From contig NC_135565.1 in NCBI RefSeq assembly GCF_964340395.1, forward strand, positions 8,042,742-8,106,741: 64,000 nt of DNA, read 5' to 3'. A model generated the notes under the pieces. It was not told where the DNA came from. It saw nothing but the letters and a program-made list of their open reading frames with translations, and ran no database searches. This document shows, in pieces, positions 11,273-22,394 of the stretch; position 1 is the stretch's first letter, and each line of letters opens with the position of its first letter. A program made the position numbers and the translations under genes. This DNA is from Glandiceps talaboti (Eukaryota; Hemichordata; Enteropneusta; Spengelidae).

Positions 11273-11595
11273 AACACAACATAGACAATTTCAGGAACTT
11301 CTTTCGTGATCACTTTCCAGACTCGTCAATAACGCCAAAAATGCACATACTACAGTACCATGTAATACCATGGTTAAGGAAGTGGCACTTTGGTTGCTGG
11401 CTCCATGGTGAACAAGCAGGGGAACAAGTCCATGTACACCAAAACCACATTGGGCCTATTATACAAGGTCTAAATGATGACTTATCAATACTGAAGGCAG
11501 TGATGATGCAAGAGCACTGGATTCAACTGAATCCTGCTAATCAGGTAGCAGTGCCAGAAGTGAAACATAAGAAAAGAAAACTACAAATGGAATAA
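11273..11595 (+). pseudogene. 3' exon of the transposase-like gene
   Basis: A good acceptor (TTTTATTGCAG) opens a frame of about 107 codons ending in TAA at 11595. It reads NFFRDHFPDSSITPKMHIL, then HVIPWLRKWHFGCWLHGEQ, and ends with a basic KHKKRKL tail. The order FRDHFPDS - TPKMH - HVIPWLR - GEQ is, from memory of the family, the C-terminal signature of the same repetitive protein whose middle lies at 7.3-8.7 kb. The exon itself is intact. It is separated from the middle exons by 2.5 kb holding a minisatellite and a MITE. Whether it is still expressed is unknown. Confidence 0.6.
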
Positions 11596-11599
11596 AAAT

Positions 11600-12330
11600 C
11601 AAATGTAAATAGAATAATTAAATAACTATAAAAATAAATGACTATTTAACATTGAGTTGTGTTCCTTTGTACTTTTATTTTACGTGAAATAAATTAATGA
11701 TGATACCAATGTATTTAGCTGGGAATAAATACCTTGCAATTAAAGTAACATCTGTGTATTTGGTCTGAATTATAAAAATGTACATGGCTTGAATATAATG
11801 CTATTATTGTACTTGGTAAGTAATTCCACAGTTATTAAATGAAATCTCAACTCTACAAATCACTGTTCTATTGGCTTTAACAGTTATTTGTGGATTCGAG
11901 TGGATTCACTTAATTTCACATCCTTGACCTGAATAGCAAAACGGTGGCCATGACTACCCTCACATTATCAATGATGAGCTTTCTAATGAGACATTGACCT
12001 TTGACCTTGACAAACATTTTCAAGGTGAAATGACCAACATTGTTCCCCCTACAAATGTATGTTAACTCAAAATGTTGAATAAACAAAGACACCATTTAAA
12101 TGTATATACCCAAAGGTACAGCTTTCTTTTCATATCTTTGCCTTTGATGGCCATATTGAAGGTCAAATACCAAATTGGTCAATAAATTGTGAAGTTTTGT
12201 ATCTCCAGATGTCCATCAGATTTGCACAATAACTTTGCCATAAAACATACAAGTTGGTTACTACAGTATGTCTTTGATTGAAGGCTTGTTATCAGATAAT
12301 ATCGGATAAAAATCTAATTTTGGGTTGACG
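11600..12330. other. Intergenic, no gene seen
   Basis: AT-rich, with no sustained open frame. GACCTTTGACCTTGAC near 11998 and similar strings suggest fragments of interspersed repeats. Confidence 0.4.
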
Positions 12331-12595
12331 GTGGCCGAGTGGTTAAACCACTTGCTTCCTACCACTGTGGTTGGGGTTCAAACCCATTTAGGGTTTTATT
12401 AAATTTGCCACGCTGTAACTTAGAGTGTCATTCAGTTTGACTCTACTGACACAACACAGGTTTTCCCTGAGTGCTTCGGTTTCCTCCTGCATTACCACTG
12501 AACCCATGAGGGCTGGCCCTCACTGGACTTCTTGGGAGACAAGTATATATTTAAAGAACTATCCAGTATAGATAAGATTATTATTATTATCACAT
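12331..12595 (+). mobile_element. tRNA-derived SINE
   Basis: The head contains an A-box-like TGGCCGAGTGGTTAA (12332-12346) and a B-box-like GGTTCAAACC (near 12375), with spacing suitable for an internal RNA polymerase III promoter. The TGGCCGAGTGG start resembles a class II (Leu/Ser) tRNA. The body contains TGCTTCGGTTTCCTCCTGC, which resembles the conserved central domain found in several animal SINE superfamilies. The tail ends in ATTATTATTATTAT. A headless copy of the 3' half lies at 660-772. SINEs are mobilised by a partner LINE; I cannot tell which one. Confidence 0.8.
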
Positions 12596-12999
12596 AAATG
12601 CATGCAAATCTTCACCTGTGTGACATTAAACAGGGCAGATCAAAAACCCATATCACCCCTGTTCTACCGGAACTTTTTTCGCCGTCCCAGCCTTCCCATA
12701 GAAACTGTAACCTAAATGATCGCTCATCAGCTGATTTACTTCTGTAAATAATAGCCTGTCTGCAATAAATTTTTGCATAATTTAATAGTGGTGAGGGTTT
12801 TGAAGACAGGGAATATATGGGTTAAAAATAAAAATGGGGCTATGTTCATTCTGTATAAATTTTATTTCTGCAAGACTGAATGTATTCATGCTTATCTCAT
12901 TGGCGGGAAACTTAAATTGTCGTCTGCCGTTTGCCTAGTTCAAAACTGGTCGTGCTGTAGTTGTTATTTCTTTTTTAATTATTTTAATGTCAACATTCC

Positions 13000-14330
13000 A
13001 TGATGGCAGAGGCATCAGGAGAAAGTATGGATGAAGACATAAAGGAACTATTCAATTTAGCTGCAAAATTGGCAGTGCAAAATATGGACGATTTTTCAGA
13101 GGTTCAAGCCGATCCCTTGCTGAACGCCGTTCCACCGCCCGTGCCCTTGCAAAGCACACGCTATAGAGACTATAGTGAGGTTGAGAAGCGGGAGCTTATT
13201 GAGCAACAGTGAAAGAACACAGTGCGATCTACAAATTCTGCAGTAAATCAATTCTACAAATGTATAAAGGCAATGAGAACATCAGGAATAAGGCAAATCC
13301 ATGAGATTCCAGCAGAGGAGCTCAACGACTATTTAGGGAGTTTTTTCACCGGTGTCAGACAAAAGGATGGTACCATCACAACTTATCAATGAGGTATCGA
13401 TTGTTACCTGAATGAGCAGGGCTACTCATTATCAATCATCGGAGACAAAGAATTCACCAGTTCACAGAAGATCCTACAAGCAAAGTGGTCACAACTAAGA
13501 AAAGAGGGATATGGCAACAAACCCAATGCTGCCGAAGAATTAACCGAGCGTGAAGAAAATTGCCTTTACCAGTCGTGTTATCGGGCATCATTCACCAGAA
13601 GCGCTGTTTGTCGTCTGGTTAAACAACCAAAACACTTTGGCTTCCATGGTTTCTAGGAGAGTAGGCAGATGACAATTGACATGGGGAGAGGTCACATTGA
13701 AGTGTACTGTAGATGGTACAGAGTATTTGGAATTCAACGAGAAAGAAAATAAAACGAGATCATCGGGAAAAGTGAGCGATCAACCATGGGCCTACCCACA
13801 GAAAGCTTTTGCTGTAAGCAACGACCTCAACTGTTGTCCTGTTTACGTGTATAAGCGGTACAGATCCTATCGCCCCCTACACATCTCACTAGCGATTCTG
13901 CATTCTACCTTGTGATCAACTACAAACCAGATACAACCATTTGTAACAAGCCTCTGCCAATGGCTGGATGTGAATAAACTTGACTCAATGTGCAAACAAG
14001 CTGGCATTGAAGGTAGGAAGACAAACCATAGCGTATGACGATCAATGATACGCCGCCTTCACGACAGTGGGCTACCCCAACAAAGTTGATGCCGTTGTCT
14101 GGTCACCGAAATGACCAAAGCATCAACCATTATGCTATTAATTCGATGGAAGACCAACAACGAATGTCTAAGCTATTATCAGGTTCAAGCAGTCATGCAA
14201 ACCAAGTAGCTTCAACTCCGATGTCAAGTATACAACAGCAATCACCTTTCAAAATGCCAGAAGCAGTCGCTGGTCATTTCGACTTCGAATGCAATGACTC
14301 ATTTCAATAATACAGTTGTGGCTACAGCTA
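13000..14330 (+). pseudogene. Crypton-type tyrosine recombinase (DUF3504-like) pseudogene
   Basis: An ATG at 13000 opens a frame (MDEDIKELFNLAAKLAVQNM) that continues through two TGA codons (13210 and about 13390). It then reads EIPAEELNDYLGSFF, GYSLSIIGDKEFTSSQKI and LQAKWSQLRKEG, an N-terminal pattern known from KIAA1958/QRICH1-like and Crypton proteins. Further on, in other frames, come KTRSSG, NCCPVYVYKRYRSYRP, FYLVINYKPD, GRKTNHSV, and finally LSGHRNDQSINHYAI. The last string carries the His and the catalytic Tyr of the tyrosine-recombinase fold. Blocks are in the right order and cover the whole enzyme, but several stops and frameshifts kill it. Cryptons move by recombinase-mediated insertion and have no terminal inverted repeats, so the ends cannot be read. 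Confidence 0.8.
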
Positions 14331-14623
14331 ATGTTGAAAACCCTGTCTCCACAGCTACTGGAGGTGTTTTTGGAGGTGTAACTTTAATTATATTATACCA
14401 GTATATTGATGGTGCAAATCGTGAGATCTGATTGGTCTAGACATCGAACTAGCGCGTCTAAAATGAGCGATAATGCACAGTTGGAACGCGTCCAAATTTT
14501 GATGTTCACTGTTCGTCTAGAATGTTGCAGTCCGTGCAGGGATGGGGGCACAAATGAAACCTGAAAATGTTGCGTCTTATCTTGTTTCCAATATTTTCAA
14601 TATACTGGTATAATATAATAGTG

Positions 14624-14758
14624 ATAAACCACACCCTGGGAATGGTATACCACTCGGTTTTGACCAGTGAACTCAATATATGCACTCGCTATCGGTCGTG
14701 CATATATTTCGTTCATTGGTCAAAACCTCTTGGTATACCATCCCCAGGGGTGGTTTAT
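14624..14758. mobile_element. Hairpin MITE, about 65-bp arms
   Basis: ATAAACCACACCCTGGGAAT, then GGTATACCA, then GGTTTTGACCAGTGAAC on the left are mirrored on the right (GTTCATTGGTCAAAACCTC, TGGTATACC, CCAGGGGTGGTTTAT). The centre is near 14691 (CTATCGGTCG). It has no coding content and is unrelated in sequence to the 9.7 kb hairpin. Confidence 0.8.
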
Positions 14759-14759
14759 T

Positions 14760-15473
14760 GCTTAAATAATTGCACAATCATTGAATCAGTGTCAAAGTTA
14801 ATGTCAACACTGAAACATACAAATGTAGCTGCATTGTTCACCTAAACGCCATCAAATTGCCATCATCTATGATAGTAGCGATTCTAATTCACAGTCACAA
14901 TGAAAAGATTGCAAACCAAAGAATTTGAACTGTCACGAAGTTCTCCTCAATGATGAAAATGTTTGTGATTTAGTGTTTTTTCTGTCATTCGATTATCACG
15001 TCATAAATGTACATGTATATTAAAGAATTGTATTTTAATTGCCAAGATATTTGTCTGAGTTCAAATGTATTCTTGTAAGTTGTATGATCCACAGTACAAT
15101 AGATTGTGAGAGTATACTGATCTCTGTGCAGTGTGAATTTTTGGGGGGGTTTTGGCCGCAAAGTCCATGGTGAAAGACTTGGTGTATGCATGGGAACATG
15201 TATACAGAATAATGTATTTTAACGAGTGTTTTTTAATGGACAAGATTCATCATGTACAGTGACCTTTGGTGTGACGTGTTGTGAATGAAAACTGCGAGAA
15301 TGTTCCAAACTATGGCTTTAAGTTGAATGTACAAGCAATAGATTGAAGTCAGCGTGCAACTACATGTAGTAACAATATTGAGGTCGGTATGATTTGCATA
15401 TGATCATATGACCAGTTTGATTAATGGAGTTATTCACACCTCAAACCTCAAACATTTTGTTTCTTACTTCCAG
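14760..15473. other. Presumed upstream region of the RING/C2H2 gene
   Basis: AT-rich, no other gene recognised. The segment ends at an acceptor (TTCTTACTTCCAG, 15461-15473), so at least one 5' non-coding exon of the following gene probably lies in or before it. Confidence 0.35.
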
Positions 15474-15622
15474 GACGTGACTAATCATGGATATGTGCCC
15501 ATGTTGTAAGAAGTCCATATCACAGGGTAGAAGACATAGATTGGTTTTAGATACTTGTCAACATTTCATATGTGTTTCTTGTCTAATCCAGTCACCTGAT
15601 GAATGCCAGCTGTGTGTCAAAG
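15474..15622 (+). CDS. First coding exon of RING/C2H2 zinc-finger gene
   Basis: The exon begins after TTACTTCCAG and ends at AAAG/GTTAG. The ATG at 15487 gives 45 codons plus one base. The peptide starts MDMCPCCKKSISQGRRH and contains CxxC, then DTCQHFICVSC, then CQLC. Spacing of the Cys and His residues (C-x2-C, C-x-H-x2-C-x2-C, C-x2-C) is that of a short RING-like finger. The phase-1 end joins in frame to the acceptor at 17010, where the split codon becomes Asp and the open frame runs on into the C2H2 exon. That clean join, without a stop, is the main evidence that the two exons belong together. Confidence 0.75.
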
Positions 15623-17010
15623 GTTAGAAAGGATTCATTTTATGCTATAAACAGTTAAGACAATCACTTGACAGTACATTGTCATGACAACCAGTCATAA
15701 TATCTAGTTAGTACAATCTGTAACGGGGCTTCATTGTGGATAATTATAGGTAGGATGCAAAATACATAATACACAGTCAATACAATGAATGTGACAAGTA
15801 ATTTATACCGATTTTGTAAACCTGAATTTATCTTTGGTATAGCTTGAATATCGGTTTTAGGTTCCAAAATAACAAGGTTATGATGATGCATATCACCAAT
15901 ATTCCCTTAAATACAGCGCCCACCAGTGTTCACTTTGAGAAATTGTGACATCACGTCATCCCATCACTGAGGGAGGAAGGTACTAGTATTACAACAAAAG
16001 TTGGCAATGTGTAATAATGTGAATTTTATGCAGTATGTCCAGATTTCCTTTGAAACCACTTGGTTTTAACATGAACCTATAATTTACAGGCCTTTATGTC
16101 ATTCGTTGAAAATCGTTACTTGTATGAAAGCTTTTTCTTCACTGTGAACTTGTCAAAATTTTCCAGACAACATGCATTTACATTTCTAGAACTAACAGTA
16201 CTCCTTTTGGATTTACTGTAGAAAATAATACTGTAAACATCAGTAACATGCAATGCATATGTACAAAATGAAGACTCTCTTGGTTATCTTGCAGTACAGC
16301 ATACATTACACATCTTCTGTTACTTGTAAGTGCAAAGTGTCAACACCAGCAAACTTGCTTTCAAACATTTCAACATTGAAACAATTGAAATGATCAGCTA
16401 TCACTGTTCCTTTTGAGTCATTTTGCACAATTTTGGTAACAATCCCCAGGGCCGTTCAATCTACTGGCTGGACCGGAAGATTTTGGAAACACCTGCCCAA
16501 TTGGACCGGTAGATTTTGCAGCAATGTTAGAATATTTCTTTCAGTTTTAAAATTATGCTCAAAATTGTTAAAAGGCAGATTGCATTTCTCAAAAAAGAAG
16601 TGTTTTTACTAGTTTATAACCAAGACAGTCTAAATTCCCTGCTTAATTTTGTACACACGCAGGCATATTACAAATGTTTACAGTATTACTTTATACATTA
16701 TTCCCAAAGGAATACTGTGAGTTCTAGAGATTATTTTAACAAGTTCGCATACTACATATTTATACTTCCACTAAGTTCTTTCATAGAAGTATTGATTTTC
16801 AATCAATGACATGTAAAAATGATAATTCCACTAGGAAAGTGCTGCACACTGATCACAATCAACCAAGAGCTTCCAAAAGTTACATACTAAATTCAAATTG
16901 GATAACTTGAAAAGATTGCAAAGGACAGAATACACTTGATCACAAGTTTTGAATCAAAGGGCATGATCAAATATAAATGTTATCTTCTTCTTCTTCTTTT
17001 TTTTTTATAG

Positions 17011-18401
17011 ATAATCAATCATCAACTAACAAATGTGATCAAGGAAACTCCAGTAATCAATCTGATAACAACCATACACCTATAGGATTACCATCAGAAG
17101 TAAAGACTCCAACAACATTAGGCCCGGAACTTATCAGAAGCTTTCCTGAGGATTTGGACCATGGAGAAATAGTGACAGAGACAGCAACAGCAACACTACT
17201 AAGAAGAAGCACAAGGAAAAGAAAACCAATAAATATCCCAAAAATCCTGTCAGACAATGAAAACACTATTGATAATCCAGATGATGAGGAGTGTAAAAGG
17301 AAGATAAAAACCAGCAGTGTTAGGAAGAAGAGAGGAAGACCCACAAAGAATGAAGTAGAAAAGAGAGCTGCAGGTCTGCCAAACAAACCACATGAAGCGC
17401 TAGTTAAACAAAAAAGAGGACGACCCAAATTACCAGAATGGGAAAAGAAGGAAAAAAGGATTAAGAGAGTAAATAAACATGTTTGTGATGTTTGTAAGAA
17501 GGGTTACCCAACACCTAGCAGACTTAAGGTCCATCAACGAATACACACAGGAGAAAAACCTTTTACATGTGAGCAGTGTCATAAAAAATTTCATGATAAG
17601 AGAAATTTAAAAACACATTATAAATCACACTCTTCAGAGAAAAACTACTCTTGTGATATCTGCTTCAAAGCCTTTAAGAGTCAGAATTCATATAATTATC
17701 ATATAAGGATTGTTCATCAAGGCAAGAGACATTGTCAATGTGATCGGTGTGGAAAGACGTTTGGACAACCTGGAAACTTGGCTTACCACATGAAAACCAG
17801 TCATGAACAATTGCAACAGTGTTGGAAGTGTTATAAGTTCTTCAGTGCACAAGAAATAGTTGAACACAAAAAACTGTGTGTGAAACCAAAGGGAAAATAT
17901 GAATGTAAGGAGTGTCATAAAATGTTCAATTCACCCACTGACCTTACTAGACATACAAGGGTGCATACTGGTGAAAAACCTTATGTTTGCCAGAAATGTG
18001 GTAAAGGTTTTGCTCAATTACCTGCGTTAAAAGTTCACCTACGATTCCATAATAACATTAGACCTTTCAAATGTGACTTTTGTTCCAGGACATTCTTTAC
18101 AAAATCCAATCTCATAGAACACAAAAGGCTACACACTGGGGAACGTCCTTACCAATGTGAATATTGTGGCAAGACTTTTTATTCCTGCAACAACATGCTA
18201 AAACACAAAAAGGTACACCTCAAAGTCAAACAGGAAAAAAACAGAAGAAAGGGAAGACTTGAACCAACAGAGAAAGGAGAACAGAGTGATATCTATAATA
18301 AGATGAACGGTGCTATATCAGATCATGCAGGGTATACTGTAAGACTAAAATGTAATACAGACAACGACAAAGACAATGCAAGTAGTTTTCACAGTCAATA
18401 A
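17011..18401 (+). CDS. C2H2 zinc-finger / AT-hook protein, main exon
   Basis: With the exon at 15487-15622 this encodes about 508 residues. Order: RING-like finger (about 4-44), an acidic and Thr/Ser-rich stretch, a basic patch RRSTRKRKP, two AT-hooks (KKRGRP near 152 and KQKRGRP near 178), then nine C2H2 fingers in tandem (about 202-448), linked mostly by TGEKP-type linkers. Finger five (QCWKCYKFF ... HKKLC) is a C2HC variant. A basic and polar tail follows to the TAA at 18399-18401. Such a protein would bind DNA in the nucleus, with AT-hooks contacting the minor groove; a regulatory role is inferred from the family. The start chosen is the exon-1 ATG, because the in-exon ATG at 16977 lies in the intron's poly-pyrimidine tract. 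The reading frame remains peptide-like just past the stop, where the minisatellite begins. I cannot name an orthologue. Confidence 0.85.
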
Positions 18402-18454
18402 CTCGGAAAGTTTGATATTCCAGAACCAGCTGCCCAGTCAGCTACAAACATGGA

Positions 18455-20313
18455 ACCCCATACTATAGGTTCCAATTCATGCAACCCTCCTGTACAGTCA
18501 GTGCAGGCTAGGAATATAGATTCCAATTCATACACCCCCCCCCCCCCTCCCCCTTCGCTCCTTACAGTCAGTGCAGGCTAGGACTATAGATTCCAATTCA
18601 TGCACTCCCTCCCCTCCCTCCTTACAATCAGTGCAGGCTAGGAATATAGATTCCAATTCATGCAACCCTCCCCCCCCCCCTTCCCTCCTTACAGTCAGTG
18701 CAGGCTAGGAATATAGATTCCAATTCATGCAACCCTTCCCTCCTTACAGTCAGTGCAGGCTGGGAATATAGATTCCAATTCATACACCCCCCCTTCCCTC
18801 CTTATAGTCAGTGCAGGCTAGGAATATAGATTCCAATTCATACACCCCCCCCCCCCCTCCCTCCTTATAGTCAGTGCAGGCTAGAACCATAGATTCCAAT
18901 TCATGCAACCCCCCCCCCCCCTTCCCTCCTTATAGTCAGTGCAGGCTAGGAATATAGATTCCAATTCATACACCCCCCCCCCCCCTTCCCTCCTTACAGT
19001 CAGTGCAGGCTAGAACTATAGATTCCAATTCATGCAAACCCCCCCCCCCCTTCCCTCCTTATAGTCAGTGCAGGCTAGGAATATAGATTCCAATTCATGC
19101 AACCCTCCCCCCCTTCCCTCCTTACAGTCAGTGCAGGCTAGAACCATAGATTCCAATTCATGCAACCCCCCCCCCCTCCCTCCTTATAGTCAGTGCAGGC
19201 TAGGAATATAGATTCCAATTCATACACCCCCCCCCCCTTCCCTCCTTACAGTCAGTGCAGGCTAGAACTATAGATTCCAATTCATGCAACCCCCCCCCCC
19301 CCCCCTTCCCTCCTGTACAGTCAGTGCAGGCTATGAATATAGATTCCAATTCATGCAACCCTTCCCTCCTGTACAGTCAGTGCAGGCTATGAATATAGAT
19401 TCCAATTCATGCAACCCCCCCCCCCCCTTCCCTCCTTATAGTCAGTGCAGGCTAGGAATATAGATTCCAATTCATACACCCCCCCCCCCCTTCCCTCCTT
19501 ACAGTCAGTGCAGGCTAGAACTATAGATTCCAATTCATACACCCCCCCCCCCTTCCCTCCTTACAGTCAGTGCAGGCTAGAACTATAGATTCCAATTCAT
19601 GCAACCCCCCCCCCCCTTCCCTCCTGTACAGTCAGTGCAGGCTATGAATATAGATTCCAATTCATGCAACCCTTCCCTCCTGTACAGTCAGTGCAGGCTA
19701 TGAATATAGATTCCAATTCATGCAACCCCCCTTCCCTCCTTACAGTCAGTGCAGGCTAGAACCATAGATTCCAATTCATGCAACCCCCCCCCCCCTTCCC
19801 TCCTTATAGTCAGTGCAGGCTAGGAATATAGATTCCAATTCATACACCCCCCCCTTCCCTCCTTACAGTCAGTGCAGGCTAGAACTATAGATTCCAATTC
19901 ATGCAACCCCCCCCCCCCCCTTCCCTCCTGTACAGTCAGTGCAGGCTATGAATATAGATTCCAATTCATGCAACCCTTCCCTCCTGTACAGTCAGTGCAG
20001 GCTATGAATATAGATTCCAATTCATGCAACCCCCCCCCTTCCCTCCTTATAGTCAGTGCAGGCTAGGAATATAGATTCCAATTCATGCAACCCCCCCCCC
20101 CCCCTTCCCTCCTTACAATCAGTGCAGGCTAGGAATATAGATTCCAATTCATGCAACCCCCCCTTCCCTCCTTACAGTCAGTGCAGGCTGGGAATATAGA
20201 TTCCAATTCATGCAACCCCCCCTTCCCTCCTTATAGTCAGTGCAGGCTAGGAATATAGATTCCAATTCATACACCCCCCCCCCTTCCCTCCTTACAGTCA
20301 GTGCAGGCTAGGA

Positions 20314-20347
<34 letters not shown>

Positions 20348-20768
20348 TCTTTATTGTTTCTTTATCCAAATCTGGACATCAGATCTATATAGATTCCAAT
20401 TCATGCAACCCCCCCCCCCTTCCCTCCTTATAGTCAGTGCAGGCTAGGAATATAGATTCCAATTCATGCAAACCCTCCCCCCCCCCCTTCCCTCCTTATA
20501 GTCAGTGCAGGCTAGGAATATAGATTCCAATTCATGCAACCCCCCCCCCCCCCTTCCCTCCTTATAGTCAGTGCAGGCTAGAACCATAGATTCCAATTCA
20601 TACACCCCCCCCCCTTCCCTCCTTATAGTCAGTGCAGGCTAGGAATATAGATTCCAATTCATACACCCCCCCCCCACCCCTTCCCTCCTTACAGTCGGTG
20701 CAGGCTAGGATTATAGATTACAATTCATGCAAGCTTTTTCCTTCCTGTACAGTCTATGCATGCTAGGA
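18455..20768 (+). repeat. Roughly 35-copy minisatellite with poly-C tracts and acceptor-like TACAG
   Basis: The unit is GGCTAGGAATATAGATTCCA, ATTCATGCAA, C(4-19), TTCCCTCCTTACAG, TCAGTGCA. Length varies from 51 to about 70 bp, nearly all through the C tract. Variants include CATACAC for CATGCAAC, TATAG for TACAG, and short units without the long C run (CCTCCTGTACAG). The first, unexpanded unit is about 51 bp, or 17 codons. It follows the zinc-finger stop codon by about 50 bp. On the minus strand each unit carries a long G run. A non-repeat insert interrupts it at about 20318-20390. Confidence 0.95.
20318..20390. repeat. (AAT)n plus about 40 bp inserted in the minisatellite
   Basis: Within one unit, after GGAATATA, there are about ten AAT repeats and then TTCTTTATTGTTTCTTTATC, CAAATCTGGACATCAGATC, and the unit resumes at TATATAGATTCC. 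This looks like the tail of a small retroelement or a microsatellite-borne insertion that landed after most of the array existed. Confidence 0.6.
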
Positions 20769-20769
20769 C

Positions 20770-21360
20770 AGTAGTATAGCATATGAGGGTGCCAGAACAT
20801 TTTAGTCATATGGAAAACATGCTGACACCTCATAATTTAAATACTACATATTTGTACTTCCACTAAGACATGGAAAAATGACAACAGAACCCTTTATTAC
20901 ACCCCCCTATCAAATGACATCAAAACTCACCCCCACCCCACCCCACCCCACCTATATGAGTCCAGACCTAAGAATAACACTGGTGTACTAGATCATCATC
21001 ATCCCACCTAAATAAATTCACCACCATATGCAATACATATAGTTCAGTACTCAACGTAAAAGGCAGGAGGAAATGTTTGCATTTTTGAAAATCAGAAGCT
21101 GTAACCATAGATATTAGTAAAAATTATGTTAGTCTTTCACAGAGTTTACTGACTGATTAGTCATCAAAATGAAAACACCATGAGTACATTTGAAAATACA
21201 CATAGAACATCACTTGCTCATCATTGTTTTCATCTACAGTTTCATAATTTCTCTCTTTATTACAAGAACGTATTAGTGCTTATTATGAAAACCTAAAATT
21301 ATAAATCCTGGTTTTTGAATTTTGATGTGTTTATCCACTTTCTGAAAACTATTATCTCTT
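20770..21360. other. Intergenic, no gene seen
   Basis: AT-rich. A short (ACCCC)n run lies near 20930-20952. No open frame of note. Confidence 0.4.
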
Positions 21361-21361
21361 T

Positions 21362-22246
21362 TTAAGTTAAACAGAAACACAATAGTTTATCCCGTGATGA
21401 TTTAATTCCTGCATCTAATATTATACTACTTATTGGGAAATTTCCACTACGTAAATAATAAAAAAAAACTTCATATATTGCAAGATATGGTAAAGTATGT
21501 GATGATATAAATGTGGAACCAGCTAAATCTTGTAATAGAAATCCTTTTACATCAAAACCGATATAGTATATTTTGTGTAAGTTATTCCGTAGTTCACTAA
21601 TATCTCTATTGTAACCTATCATTCAAAAATGTACTAAGACTTTGATTTATTTCATCATGCAATGAACTCCTTAATTTGGTTATATCTTGATTAGGTTTGT
21701 TTTTATCAGTTGGTTTTAGATTAAATACCTGATCATTTATTTAATTCTAGCACAAAATTAGTTTCTTGTTTTCCTTTTTTTACTCTATCTATATTATCTA
21801 CATCTTTCAAATCACTAATTGATAAATTTTGTAGATCAGTATAATATATATTGACAAAAATATGTTTTATTCTTTACTATAAACATTTAATTTATACTTC
21901 ATGTAGATTTCTAATGGTGTTACATAATTATCATTATCTGAAACTCCAATGATTATTATCAAGTACATCTTTTAGAACTTCTGATGCATTTTCTTCAAAT
22001 ATTTTGCTTCTTGTGTAGGTTAATAATTGTTTGTAATTTTTGTATTGTACTTTAAGATGTTTTTTAGGGGCAAGTGTTAAATTTGAAGTTATTATACTCA
22101 ATATCACACGCACAACTGCAACACCAGATATAAAAACAGGTATAGCTGGAACCATTGCTAAGATTACTGTTGGAGTTAATATACCAGAGGTGGGTATTAA
22201 TATGGCTTTATTTAATCCACCAAGCAGTTTGTATGATCATCTATAA
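21362..22246 (-). pseudogene. Polinton-like remnant: hydrophobic segment followed by a basic helical tail
   Basis: On the minus strand from 22246 the frame gives a hydrophobic stretch (VILAMVPAIPVFISGVAVV), then APKKHLKVQYKN and an amphipathic, charged tail ending in a double stop near 21930. Further fragments continue to 21362. A membrane-like segment followed by an APKKH-type helical tail resembles small proteins that I recall from Polinton-like elements of aquatic invertebrates, but the match is weak. The neighbouring integrase fragment at 23348-23715 supports that reading. Frames are interrupted, so no functional protein is expected. Confidence 0.35.
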
Positions 22247-22394
22247 GCTGAACATTGACGTTCTAAATTTTAATTAATTTAATTCTTCAATACTTTTTAT
22301 TTTTCACTAATGTATTAAATCTACATATTTCAATCAATATAATTCTGTTTAGTGTGGTTGTAGATATATCTAATTGAAAATTAGTTGCTACCTT

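Noticed and set aside
12331-12400. Functional tRNA gene
   Set aside because: A- and B-box are present, but no full cloverleaf can be drawn, and a SINE body and tail follow.
16977-17010. Start of the zinc-finger protein at the ATG at 16977
   Set aside because: It encodes a Ser/Phe run from the poly-pyrimidine tract of the intron; the acceptor at 17010 and the in-phase RING-like exon give a better model.
18455-20768. CRISPR-like array
   Set aside because: There are no unique spacers between repeats; the whole unit repeats, and the genome is animal.
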